Source: Paenibacillus sp. E222 | GTDB lineage: Bacteria; Bacillota; Bacilli; Paenibacillales; Paenibacillaceae | Reading direction: 5' to 3' | DNA: 64,000 nt | Assembly (NCBI RefSeq): GCF_013401555.1 | Contig: NZ_CP058552.1 | Location: 62,001 to 126,000 of the forward strand | Part shown: positions 1 to 8,392 of the stretch, piece after piece | Numbering within the stretch: the stretch's first letter is position 1 | How the letters are laid out: the number at the start of each line of letters is the position of its first letter | Position numbers and translations under genes: made by a program | The notes under the pieces: model-generated | Database searches by the model: none | What the model was told of the DNA's origin: nothing | Seen by the model: only the letters and a program-made list of their open reading frames with translations

Positions 1-597
1 ATATTCACTTCCTTTGAGGGATTGCCGGATGTTATTAAACACGAAATAGAACAAAAAAAATCCATTGAACTTCTATTCAGATCGGATCAAGACACAACTA
101 AAGAGATTCAGCAGTTTATTTCAGAGGTACAGCGAATTACCCCTGAGGTTAGGGCAACGATTGAGAACATAACAAAGTCTTATGAGGTAGAAAAAAAATC
201 AAGGGCGGGTGTAAACGAAGTATTAAGTTATCCATATAAACTTTTTATCATTTCGCTCATTAACTGTATAAATATAAGCTATCTGTGGATTTACTTGAAG
301 CGAAAAGAAATCTCGTTGCGCAAAGCTTTGGGAGCTAGCCATTTGCAAATTATTGCTCACCTGTTCAGTCAACTGCTTGTGTGCGCAGTAGTGGCATCCG
401 GCTTTTCATTTTGTATTCAATGGGCCCTCAGCCGTACCAGTTTCGCTATCATTGATGCCACAAGTTACGATGTGCAGTTGAATTACATGCATATCATTCT
501 TGGCACATTCATCACCCTTGCTACGGCAGTCATTACTGCCATGATTCCGCTTCTGCTCATTCTCAGAACAGAACCAGCGCAAGCCTTAAAGGAGTAG
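1..597 (+). CDS. FtsX-like ABC exporter permease, C-terminal part (5' end outside window)
   Basis: The frame is open to the left edge, so only the last ~198 codons are visible. Three hydrophobic segments follow a soluble stretch (about residues 72-92, 112-136 and 154-181, counted from the TTG at 22). The cytoplasmic motif KEISLRKALGAS between the first two, and the ending PAQAL, are typical of the FtsX/MacB permease domain. It lies 6 nt before the next permease and is followed by an ATPase, so the three form one operon for a bacteriocin- or peptide-type exporter or immunity pump. That assignment is by architecture only; no precursor peptide is in the window. No damage is visible in this part. 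Confidence 0.75.
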   Translation: MFTSFEGLPDVIKHEIEQKKSIELLFRSDQDTTKEIQQFISEVQRITPEVRATIENITKSYEVEKKSRAGVNEVLSYPYKLFIISLINCINISYLWIYLKRKEISLRKALGASHLQIIAHLFSQLLVCAVVASGFSFCIQWALSRTSFAIIDATSYDVQLNYMHIILGTFITLATAVITAMIPLLLILRTEPAQALKE

Positions 598-603
598 ACC
601 CTC

Positions 604-1851
604 ATGTATAGAATCAAAGATGCGCTCAGAGCATTGAAAAACAGATGGGTGATATCCATACTTTTACTTATCCAGTTTACATATGGTTTGTCCACCATCA
701 CTGGAAGCAGCAATATCTTTTTAAATCTATATGACATGAACTTTAACTCCCTGCTCGATTTGAAAAGCACATATGTTGTTGTGCCTGCAAAAGGAAGTGC
801 TTCTGCTCATACACTATCTAAGGAACAAGTGGACAAGGTATACAGCCAATTGGAACAGCATCCCGACATCATTTCATTAGGTACGTACGCCGAGGAGATT
901 TTACTACTGGATACGTCTTCGAACCCTGACCGAAGGTTAATGGATCAGCTGACCCGGAGCTCTATGACATCGGGGCTGAACGAGCCCTTTATTACTGGAA
1001 TCATGATTGATGAGCAATATAATGAACTTCTTAATGGGCAATTTGCAGCTGGCACCGGATTTACTTCGCAGGATTTCAGAAAAAATAGTCAAGGGCAAAT
1101 GCCCATATTGGTCGGCTCCTTCTTCAAGTCGTATTACAGCCTCGGCGACCTCATCAATCATAAATACAAAATTGTCGGCTTCTTGCCTAATAAATACTTG
1201 GTGTATAGCAACACATCCAACGTCTACTTAAAGCTGGATAAGGCATTCATAATGCCTATGCCCACAGATCGTTTTGATAGTAATGATGCCATCTCATCAA
1301 GATTACAACAGACAACCATCCTCACGTTGAACCCTAACGCCAATGTGGATGAGTTAAATAACATCTTCAGTTCAAATCAAGTCAATCTGACTCTGAAGAA
1401 TTTGGGTGCATCCGTTCATGAAAACATCGAACAAAATATGTATCTGGAGACCTTTCAAACCATACTTGGATTGGCTTTTGTCCTGTTTTCAGTCACTGGA
1501 ATCGTGGTAACTACGATCGTCTCGCTGATGATTCGCAAAAGAGAATTTGGCATCAAACTCGCTTTGGGTGAACGTCCTTTAGGCATATTAGGTCAGATTA
1601 CGATTGAAAATATCCTGATCGGGGTTATTGGCTTCGGGTTGTCTCTAATCCATTTTCAATGGAAATATAAAGAACTGCTCCAAATCTCCAAATAGATAAA
1701 TATGCTTAGTCCGTTAGACTTCAAATTAGATGGTTCCATTCTATTCATCATTTTTATCATCTTTAGTTTCATTATCGTCGTTTCCAGTTTCATCATTTAT
1801 TTATATATACGAAAACAGGATATAAAATCGCTCATAGGAGGCATGGAATGA
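604..1851 (+). pseudogene. Second FtsX-like permease, interrupted by an in-frame TAG
   Basis: ATG at 604 opens a permease with one N-terminal membrane helix, a large extracytoplasmic part (~residues 35-285) and an FtsX domain (motif RKREFGIKLALGE). The frame meets TAG at 1693-1695, after 363 codons. The same frame stays open behind it, encoding a strongly hydrophobic helix (about 1735-1805) and a basic tail ending in SLIGGME, then TGA at 1849-1851. That TGA overlaps the ATPase start as ATGA, which is normal operon spacing. The gene therefore ended at 1851 and lost its last membrane helix to a nonsense change (for example CAG to TAG). Readthrough or a base-call error are the alternatives. Confidence 0.8.
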
Positions 1852-2545
1852 TGGAACTTATTCAATTAAAAAACATCACCAAAGCGTATCGTCGCCAATC
1901 CCCTGACGCCCCTGCCCTGGAAGATATCAATCTTACTATACACCGCGGAGAGTTGATTGCCATCATGGGACCCTCAGGCTCCGGTAAAAGTACCTTACTC
2001 AATATACTGGGGTTTATGGATCATCCTACCGAAGGCGAATATCTTTTTGACGCTCAACCTCTGCAACGAATCTCGTCTCGTCATATTCATAGGACAAGAA
2101 ATCAAATGGTTGGATTTGTTTTTCAACATTTTGCCCTGCTCAAAGATTATACAGTTCAGGATAATGTTATACTGCCGCTGACCTTTCGAAAAGGAAAACA
2201 TAAAGACAGAGTAGCCAAGCCACACATTATCTTGAAAAAGTCGGGTTAGCATCGCATCGTCTAAAAAAGGCAAATGAACTGTCCGGGGGCCAGCAACAGA
2301 GGGTGGCCATCGCCAGAGCCTTGGTGGGAGAGCCTGAATTGATCTTGGCCGATGAGCCCACTGGAAATTTGGATCGAAGAACCGGTGAAGAAATCATGGA
2401 TCTCCTGCAACAATTACACCATGAAGGTAGAACGATTATCATCGTGACGCATGATGATGAGGTTGCCAAGCGATGCAACCGCATCATTAGATTAGTTGAT
2501 GGAAAAGTCCTTACTGATCAGAATAACTATCAAAACCAAGTTTAA
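1848..2545 (+). pseudogene. ABC exporter ATPase (MacB/lactococcin-972 type), frameshifted
   Basis: The first part (1848-2249) carries Walker A GPSGSGKST and the Q-loop region VGFVFQHFALL, then ends early at TAG 2247. In another frame, without its own start, the text continues from about 2228 with YLEKVGLASHRLKKANELSGG (signature), then Walker B LILADEPTGNLD and the H-loop VTHD, to TAA at 2543. Joined, the two pieces give one normal ~230-residue ATPase. The change of frame fits loss of one base between about 2205 and 2228. It would power the two preceding permeases. As written, no complete nucleotide-binding domain can be made. Confidence 0.85.
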
Positions 2546-2617
2546 AATGAATCTGCAAAATGATGGGCCGAGTAACTCCGCTAATTAGCATTAGAGTTCA
2601 GTTTAGGACATCATACG

Positions 2618-2690
2618 TGGCTTGATAGACATCAAACTCATTAGGTGTATCAACTTTCCCGACAATTTTACCGTTAATATTTGGTATCCC
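2618..2690 (-). pseudogene. 73-bp remnant of an EndoU toxin domain
   Basis: This stretch matches 6233-6305 inside the EndoU toxin gene with about four mismatches (I compared the bases by eye). Read on the minus strand it gives the same GKIVGKVDTPNEF core. Similarity stops abruptly on both sides. It has no start and no complete domain, so it is a scrap left by recombination between toxin cassettes. Confidence 0.8.
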
Positions 2691-2953
2691 GGACCGCACG
2701 CATGCTGTTCAGCTTGGAATACACATGGGTCAATACTTCCCCCTGCTCATCCATCTGCAATTCGCTGTACTCTTCTTCTCCTAACGTGTCTTTCAGGGAG
2801 GCAATAATCTCATTACAGGTTCGAATCTGCTCTAATACGGCCATCTTATCTTCCGTCTGTTCCCGCACAATCTTGAGCGCTCGCCGGGTCCAGCGCCGAA
2901 ATCTCCTGCTTGGTGATGGTGTTGATAAGCTATTCATATATGCCTTGTTTCAT
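2691..2953 (-). pseudogene. N-terminal fragment of a probable PLD/DEAD-box helicase (DUF3427 type)
   Basis: ATG at 2951-2953, behind an AGGAAG ribosome site, begins MKQGIYE and then meets a TAG; the frame continues LINTITKQEISALDPAS. A second frame then carries RALKIVREQTEDKMAVLEQI and ends SKLNSMRAVRD. From memory these pieces resemble the extreme N-terminus of phospholipase-D/DEAD-box helicases with a DUF3427 tail, with an internal deletion between them. The fragment is fused at about 2690 to the EndoU scrap. The family assignment is from memory; the broken state is seen directly. Confidence 0.5.
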
Positions 2954-3039
2954 GAAAGTTCTTCCTATTGCCTCTAAACGGCAGGAGTATTCCACTTTGA
3001 ATGTGCATCTCATATCTAGTATCAATTAGCTCTTCTTCA

Positions 3040-3702
3040 TCATTCGTATCTTGGATTCAAAGCGTCTCTCCAAACGTCATCATCCACGAAATTAACCTTT
3101 TTCTCACTAAAATAAGCTCGTGTCACTTGCTCCAGATCATTCAAGATTTGGGGCCAATCATTCTCGTTAATTTCCTTGGATTCAAAGTCCCCAACAATGT
3201 TCAGCCATCGATGATTTAACTGCCGGTACTCCTCGATCCTGGCTTTAAGTTCAGCTGTTACAGGATAACTGTTTATATCCAGCCTCTCGAACGTCATTCG
3301 CATGCGGTGAAGTGTAGGTGGCAAAATGTCATCTTGGCCTAAGTCGTTTGTAAATAATGCTGCGGGTTGTAGCAGCCAGTTGGCTTCTTCGCTGAAACTT
3401 AGATTCATCAAGTTATACTTATCTATAATCTGCGTCATATCTGTAAAGTTGTAATAGAGCTGGCTGGCTTGTTCTCCATCCTCAACCATCTCGTTTGTTA
3501 TTATTTCATTCGTAAGTATTCGGTTAAATAAAATATCATTATTTATAATCGCACTCTTCATATCAACGATATCTTGGCGGACATTCATCGTTAGATACTC
3601 TTCATACATTCTTTTCTCTTTATAAAAGCTATAAGTTAGAACAAGTAAGATCACACAGGCAATACAACATCCGATCATTAAAAGTCGTTTTTTTAGTATC
3701 AT
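3040..3702 (-). CDS. Hypothetical membrane-anchored protein, 220 aa
   Basis: The N-terminus is basic (MILKKR) and followed by one hydrophobic helix (~residues 7-24), then a mostly helical, acidic soluble region. This predicts a single-pass or signal-anchored extracytoplasmic protein. The start follows AGGAG at an 11-nt distance. I do not recognise the family. It lies between toxin and helicase remnants, so it could be an accessory or immunity protein, but nothing in its sequence proves this. The gene appears intact. Confidence 0.6.
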   Translation of the reverse strand: MILKKRLLMIGCCIACVILLVLTYSFYKEKRMYEEYLTMNVRQDIVDMKSAIINNDILFNRILTNEIITNEMVEDGEQASQLYYNFTDMTQIIDKYNLMNLSFSEEANWLLQPAALFTNDLGQDDILPPTLHRMRMTFERLDINSYPVTAELKARIEEYRQLNHRWLNIVGDFESKEINENDWPQILNDLEQVTRAYFSEKKVNFVDDDVWRDALNPRYE

Positions 3703-3800
3703 GGCACTTTGTTCTCCTAAGATTTTATGGTAAAAGCACCTCTAGTTTGTGTGTAGAAGTGCTAACCCATGTTCCCTATTTATTAATAAATCCTCTTAAC

Positions 3801-4286
3801 TCATACAATCTTTTCGCTACACCACTTTGGGTTGTACGGCTTTTGACTTAATATCAAGATATCGTCAGCTGTATAATACCACTCAGCATCATCAAACCAT
3901 AGGTAATCTTCCGTGTTATCTTGAAAATACTCTACTACAAACCTATAAATAAATTTATATTCATGACTAATATTTACAACATCCGCTGCCCAAAAGTAAT
4001 CTGTTGATTCGGTGAGCCACGTAAAACTATCATATGAATTTTCGACAACTTTATTCACGTTAAAAGTGAAGTACCTAATAGTTTCTTCATCATCAGTATT
4101 TGATAGGGTCTCTTCATCCACTTCAGATAGCGTGCCTTCTGCAGATTGAAAGTTGTTATCTGTTTCATGATCAACTGTTAAATGAAAACAATACATATTC
4201 GCTCTCTGTGCTGCATGCTTAAAGTTCTCAAGAGTCTGCTCCGGAGAATAATTTGAGATTTTTTTTAGAATGATTACTGAACTCAT
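3801..4286 (-). CDS. Hypothetical acidic protein, possible orphan immunity protein
   Basis: 161 residues with a strong site (GGAGG, 8 nt before ATG). It is acidic and rich in aromatic residues, especially in the C-terminal half (YFWAADVV, WFDDAEWYYTADDILIL). There is no signal peptide or membrane segment, so it should be cytoplasmic. I do not recognise the family. Size, acidity, AT-rich codons and the setting beside toxin remnants fit an immunity protein whose toxin has been lost; that is inference from context. Confidence 0.6.
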   Translation of the reverse strand: MSSVIILKKISNYSPEQTLENFKHAAQRANMYCFHLTVDHETDNNFQSAEGTLSEVDEETLSNTDDEETIRYFTFNVNKVVENSYDSFTWLTESTDYFWAADVVNISHEYKFIYRFVVEYFQDNTEDYLWFDDAEWYYTADDILILSQKPYNPKWCSEKIV

Positions 4287-4600
4287 TTACTTATATCCTC
4301 CTTCAATTCGTCTAATGAGCTAATTTTATATTCTGATCTTTTAATTTTTCAACTGAGTCAGACTGAGTTTTATTTTTCACAGTTACATCTTCCATACTCG
4401 TGTGGCAGCGGGCTAAACCGCTGAAAGAAGATGCAGATTATGTCCGTAACCACTTGTAAAGGCTGATGGAACACTAGGAATACGAATATCCATTAAACCA
4501 AAAGACAATCTCCTGATGTTGAATAACGAAATAGGAATGTTATACTTGCTATAGTATATTAGTAGTATTTAGAATTAAAGTTTATTGGAGGGAAGTATTC
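4287..4600. other. AT-rich spacer with one copy of the 35-bp repeat
   Basis: No convincing gene. It holds the repeat at 4389-4423 and, towards its right end, an AT-rich stretch that probably contains the promoter of the GNAT gene at 4601; no clear -35/-10 pair could be assigned. Confidence 0.5.
4389..4423. repeat. 35-bp repeat, copy 1 (33/35 identical to 7561-7595)
   Basis: The segment beginning CTTCCATACTCGTGT recurs at 7561-7595 with two mismatches. Inside it CAGCGG and CCGCTG can form a small hairpin. Read on the minus strand both copies encode QR(Y/F)SPL(Q/P)HEYGR, so they may be debris of the same gene. The two copies flank the EndoU locus. Confidence 0.75.
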
Positions 4601-5122
4601 ATGAATATAGTAATTGAGAAGTTAAAAGACACTGATCTTGAAAGCTTGTATGAATTTGAGATTGAAAACAGAACTTTTTTCGAGGAAATGGTACCGTCTC
4701 GAGGAAATGATTATTACAAGCCTGAGGGTTTTAAAGTAAGGAATGAATCTCTGCTTGATGAACAAGCTAAAGGACTTTCCTTTTTTTATTTAATAAAAGA
4801 CGAAAATAATTCTATTCTTGGAAGAATAAATTTAGTTGATATTGATGATTCCGATAAAATAGGATTTCTCGGCTATAGAGTGGGACAAATTCACACTGGA
4901 AAAGGTATTGCTAAAAAAGCATTAAAATTATTTCTCAATACAATAGTTGATTTAGATATAAAAGAAGTTGAGGCAAAAACAACCACCAACAATATAGCAT
5001 CTCAGAAAGTTTTAGAGAAAAACGGATTCGAGCATACAGAAACTAGTGATAAAGAATTTGAAATGAATGGGCAAATGTTAAAATTCATTAGTTATAAATG
5101 GATAAATAAATCATTGTTTTAA
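4601..5122 (+). CDS. GNAT N-acetyltransferase (RimJ/RimL type)
   Basis: 173 residues, start behind TGGAGGG. The acetyl-CoA binding motif A is visible as VGQIHTGKGIAKKALKLFL (~residues 95-113), followed by the family pattern NNIASQKVLEKNGFE. It should transfer an acetyl group from acetyl-CoA to an amine, for example a ribosomal-protein N-terminus or a small molecule; the substrate cannot be told. The gene is intact and more AT-rich than the metabolic genes further right, in keeping with the accessory character of this region. Confidence 0.8.
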   Translation: MNIVIEKLKDTDLESLYEFEIENRTFFEEMVPSRGNDYYKPEGFKVRNESLLDEQAKGLSFFYLIKDENNSILGRINLVDIDDSDKIGFLGYRVGQIHTGKGIAKKALKLFLNTIVDLDIKEVEAKTTTNNIASQKVLEKNGFEHTETSDKEFEMNGQMLKFISYKWINKSLF

Positions 5123-5529
5123 TAACCAATGCCTTCTGCTTAACCTCTCCTCCATCATCTCTCTTGAATCATCTAGAAAACCACGATTCCAGGTCCACTG
5201 GTGAGTCTCCTATTATTCCTGGAACATATGGATTGGTGTAAAGAAAATCCTTATTTATTTTCAACCCACCTTTTTGAATGGCGTGTCACTAATATAGTCG
5301 AGTATATTTTAATGCTCCTTCGCTATTGTAAGTTTCTTCATCCTTATCAAAGAAAAGTTTCTCTTTTCTACATATGTTCCGAGCAGCACTCGATAAAAGA
5401 TAAGTCGGCATGCTCTTTCCAAGTCTAAATAGTATAAAAGATGATACCCATGAATTAAATCTCCCAATAATAAGATGATACAACTTTTCACTGCTTGTCG
5501 GCCATGATCAGGGATGAGCTTTATATCAG
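5123..5529. other. Gene-free stretch with decayed coding sequence
   Basis: Short overlapping open frames on the minus strand (about 5289-5491, e.g. LLLGDLIHGYHLLYYLDLERA) read like parts of one former protein split by frameshifts. None has a good start or ribosome site and I cannot name a family. Confidence 0.4.
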
Positions 5530-6003
5530 CTATTGTATAGATTCATTTTCTATACTCTCAACTTCTAACATCTTTTGTTTAACCCATTTCATAACCATTT
5601 CTGCCTCCTTTAAAGCAATCACTCCCTTTTTACTTTTAAATTTGTAAGTTTCGTAAGCCCATAGTAATATTACTTTTACGAATTCAACTGTCTCTAACTT
5701 ACAAATGGGTTCAATTTCATCTTCTTCCTCATCATAAAATGGATCTTCAATTATTGTGTAATCTTTATGTGATATGACGCTGGATGCATTTCCTCCATGT
5801 CTATATTCGGGGATTCCTCCCCTTAATAAATCAAAATAATTCTCAATATCTTTTCTCAAATCTTCAAATCTCCAAGGTATATCAGATCCTAAAGGATCAC
5901 TTATCATAGTGGCGAACTTAAGTGATTTTTCCTCGTCAAAATCCATTACAACCATATTAAATTCATCCATGTATTTCAATTTATAATTATATTTTATCTT
6001 CAC
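5530..6003 (-). CDS. Probable immunity protein of the EndoU toxin
   Basis: Starts at GTG (complement of 6001-6003) with GGAGG eight bases ahead; a TTG 15 nt further upstream overlaps that site and is unlikely. The product is ~157 residues, cytoplasmic and acidic, with the stretch FYDEEEDEIEPICKLE and a helical C-terminus. It lies ~100 nt downstream of the EndoU toxin gene on the same strand, the standard place for a cognate immunity gene in type VII-secreted polymorphic toxin loci. I do not recognise a named Imm family, so the role rests on position, size and acidity. Confidence 0.65.
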   Translation of the reverse strand: MKIKYNYKLKYMDEFNMVVMDFDEEKSLKFATMISDPLGSDIPWRFEDLRKDIENYFDLLRGGIPEYRHGGNASSVISHKDYTIIEDPFYDEEEDEIEPICKLETVEFVKVILLWAYETYKFKSKKGVIALKEAEMVMKWVKQKMLEVESIENESIQ

Positions 6004-6104
6004 TAATGTACCCTCCAATTCAGTATATTGGGTATGCTGAGATTATCTTATCATTTCTCAAAATAAGCTCTATTTCCATACCTGTGCTTGTTTTCCCTAT
6101 ATAT

Positions 6105-7157
6105 TTATTGTTTTTTTATATTTACTTTACTATTAAAAGCTTCATTTACTGAATCAATTACCTGTTGTGGTGTCCATTCCTTTGGAAAAAATGTGGATTT
6201 GGGTCCTTTTGGTACTCCATTAATTTCAACATTGGCTTGATAGACACCAAACTCATTAGGTGTATCAACTTTCCCGACAATTTTGCCGTTACTATTTGGC
6301 ATCCCTTCATAATGAAAACCATTGGCATTCCCATTTTTGAGTATTTCACCACCAAAAATATGGCTTAATCCGTTTTCTTTAGTTCCTGTTTTAAAGTTTT
6401 CTGTATTTTGTAGACTCCCGAGCCACCTCTCTTTATTTACAACAGGTTTACCATCTTGTCCAGCCCCTTCTTTACCCTTATCCGCTTCTTTCTTACCTCC
6501 CCCTAATCCCCCGCCCATATCTTCTTTCGAACGAAGCGCCCTGCCAACAAAGGCGTAGGCCAATACCTGACCCATCACAGAACCACTATAATAGCCTACC
6601 CCACTCTCATCCATCTGTTTCTTCTGCTCATCTACAAACTGCTCAATGTCAGACCTGGCTGTTCCTGTGCCCCAAGCGGCATCCCATGCGAATCCGATTC
6701 CTCGTCCAACATCGACCACTCTGCCCAAAGTCAGCCCATAGGCCACACTGGCGACCGTCCCGAATGGATCATAAAAGAGCGCCTCTGCTGTCTGTCCAAT
6801 TCCCGTTACGGTCTCTCCAACCGACTTGTCGAGCAGTCCAACACCGAAATTTCGTTTCAGTTCTTCCGGAATGTACAGTGCAACCTCACCCGAACCATCC
6901 GCTGTTCTAAAACTCTTCGCTATAAATATAAATTCATTCTGAATTTTATCCAATAGCCCAATTGTGGCTGGGAAAACTTCTTTCACCTGCATAAAATCCC
7001 AGAAGAACCGCTCTCCTGTGACACCAGACCATTCGGACTGCAACAGGTAAATTGATTTTTCCAGATCCCGTACCATTCGCTCCAATTCCAGCTTCTTCTG
7101 TTGAACCAATCGCGCTTTTTCCTCTAATTCATCGGGATGTACCTGAATACGCTGCAT
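6105..7157 (-). CDS. WXG100-EndoU polymorphic toxin (type VII secretion effector)
   Basis: 350 residues. Residues 1-85 are a helical WXG100-like domain with the turn E-W43-S-G45, the type VII secretion signal. Residues 90-215 form a glycine/alanine-rich pretoxin part, 215-240 a Gly/Lys linker. Residues 264-345 are a bacterial EndoU ribonuclease domain: SH266IFGGE, GFH282YEG and KGPKSTFFPKEW. The two histidines are 16 residues apart, the spacing of the catalytic pair in eukaryotic XendoU; a lysine near 317-320 would complete the site. EndoU toxins cleave RNA in competing cells. The immunity candidate follows at 5530-6003. No type VII machinery is in the window, so export must depend on genes elsewhere. 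Confidence 0.85.
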   Translation of the reverse strand: MQRIQVHPDELEEKARLVQQKKLELERMVRDLEKSIYLLQSEWSGVTGERFFWDFMQVKEVFPATIGLLDKIQNEFIFIAKSFRTADGSGEVALYIPEELKRNFGVGLLDKSVGETVTGIGQTAEALFYDPFGTVASVAYGLTLGRVVDVGRGIGFAWDAAWGTGTARSDIEQFVDEQKKQMDESGVGYYSGSVMGQVLAYAFVGRALRSKEDMGGGLGGGKKEADKGKEGAGQDGKPVVNKERWLGSLQNTENFKTGTKENGLSHIFGGEILKNGNANGFHYEGMPNSNGKIVGKVDTPNEFGVYQANVEINGVPKGPKSTFFPKEWTPQQVIDSVNEAFNSKVNIKKQ

Positions 7158-7812
7158 CTATCTTCACCGCCAACCTGACCGTAGTATATGTACCTAAATT
7201 TAACAAGTTAGAAGGGGGATTGGAATCAAACAGAGGATTCAATTTTTTATAAGTAGTCCGGTAGGTAGGAGATATCCTACAGGCAAGTATATTGCACATT
7301 AGTGCATGTTGAAGGCTAATATACTGAGCTTCTCTATCTTAAACGAAAGCGCCAGTCGATCAAATCGGCGGTCACGATCTTCTTTTGCAGCACCAATAAC
7401 ATACTCGTCTTAGACCTTGCGCCTGTGATTAATGAGCTTAGAGGTTCATAGAGTGTGGGGGAAAACATCTTCAACTTGGCCGGTAGAAACATCAGCGGAT
7501 TATACCAGTATGTCTAGGATCATAAAGAGCAGTATCCCGAAGTTCACATTACTCACCATTCTTCCATACTCGTGTTGCAGCGGGCTATACCGCTGGGCGG
7601 CGATGATGAGGTTGCGGCGGGTTCGTCGATACAGTGACGCTCGGCGTATAGCTGTTCCAGCACTCTGCCCGTGAGTTATATGACATTCACTACTCATGTA
7701 GCGAGGAGATGAAGATACAGCAGAAGGCCAATTCTTCTTGTTCTCCTATGAACCCAATCAAAATGAATTTAATAACATAACATAAACTATCACTTTTAGG
7801 AGGTTGATATGT
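7158..7812. other. 655-bp decayed region upstream of the toxin
   Basis: No intact gene. Both strands contain short coding-like pieces, on the minus strand for example IGAAKEDRDRRFDRLALSFK (7330-7400) and LIIAAQRYSPLQHEYGRMVS (7550-7620), in frames broken by stops. They look like remains of one or two genes, possibly mobile-element functions, but I cannot identify them. Repeat copy 2 lies at 7561-7595. Confidence 0.45.
7561..7595. repeat. 35-bp repeat, copy 2
   Basis: Second copy of the segment at 4389-4423, in the same orientation, differing at two positions. Confidence 0.75.
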
Positions 7813-8223
7813 ATGACATTAGTAAAATATTCTACTGGTCCAGTTGAAAATGCTATTAATACTGCAACAGTTCCCGGAGAGTCCAGAACTTTTTTCGCGA
7901 AGGCAGTTAATAATGGAAGTAGCAACGCTACGGTACGTGTTCGATTATTCCGTTTGAATGGAGCAAAAACTCTGGTTAGCACATTTACTTTCACTCTTGC
8001 ACCAGGCTCTTCTAGCTTCCGGGTTCTGAATGTTGCTAATTTGGTTCAATTTGAAGTTGAGTATACTACAAACAGCGAACATGTCCTTGTGTCAGGATGG
8101 GGTAAAAACGCAACTGGCCGACTGGTTGCAGCTCATCGCTTTTCACCTACAGAATTGGCTAAGAAAAGTTTCGGCAAGCACTCTAAGCATTATAAACACT
8201 ATAAACATTATAAAAAGCATTAA
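7813..8223 (+). CDS. Small protein with Lys/His/Tyr-rich tail, possible spore-surface protein
   Basis: ATG at 7813 is preceded by AGGAGG at 9-nt spacing; an in-frame TTG at 7804 sits on that site and was rejected. The 136-residue product has a beta-rich body (alternating hydrophobic residues, many Thr/Ser/Asn) and ends in KHSKHYKHYKHYKKH, made by a near-perfect 9-nt DNA repeat. There is no signal peptide. Lys/His/Tyr-rich tails are known in spore coat proteins, and DUF4183 spore-type genes lie 1.7 kb away, so a spore-surface role is plausible. The family is not recognised. Confidence 0.65.
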   Translation: MTLVKYSTGPVENAINTATVPGESRTFFAKAVNNGSSNATVRVRLFRLNGAKTLVSTFTFTLAPGSSSFRVLNVANLVQFEVEYTTNSEHVLVSGWGKNATGRLVAAHRFSPTELAKKSFGKHSKHYKHYKHYKKH

Positions 8224-8246
8224 TAATAATCAGTAGATTGGAGATC

Positions 8247-8274
8247 GACCTGCTTCTACAGAGGTGGGTCTTTT
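8247..8274 (+). terminator. Intrinsic terminator of the 7813 gene
   Basis: GACC-TG-CTTC, loop TACA, GAGG-TG-GGTC, then TTTT. Confidence 0.7.
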
Positions 8275-8354
8275 GGGTTTATGTTTCAGATTCTGCCGAC
8301 CTTCTATTATTTGTATTAAAGCTCTCTTGTTTTATCAATACATAAATCAAAAAA

Positions 8355-8391
8355 AGCCGCCATATAGCGACACAAAAAATACTCGGTGGCT
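8355..8391 (-). terminator. Terminator of the PadR-linked operon
   Basis: AGCCGCC pairs with GGTGGCT (one G-U); on the minus strand the stem is followed by a run of T. It ends 2 nt from the stop codon of the membrane-protein gene. Confidence 0.7.
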
Positions 8392-8392
8392 A

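Noticed and set aside
2205..2230. Programmed ribosomal frameshift in the ABC ATPase
   Set aside because: No slippery heptamer, stimulatory hairpin or internal ribosome site fits the junction; a one-base loss is simpler.
7158..7812. Complete insertion sequence next to the toxin gene
   Set aside because: No terminal inverted repeats, target duplication or intact transposase frame could be found; only broken coding pieces remain.
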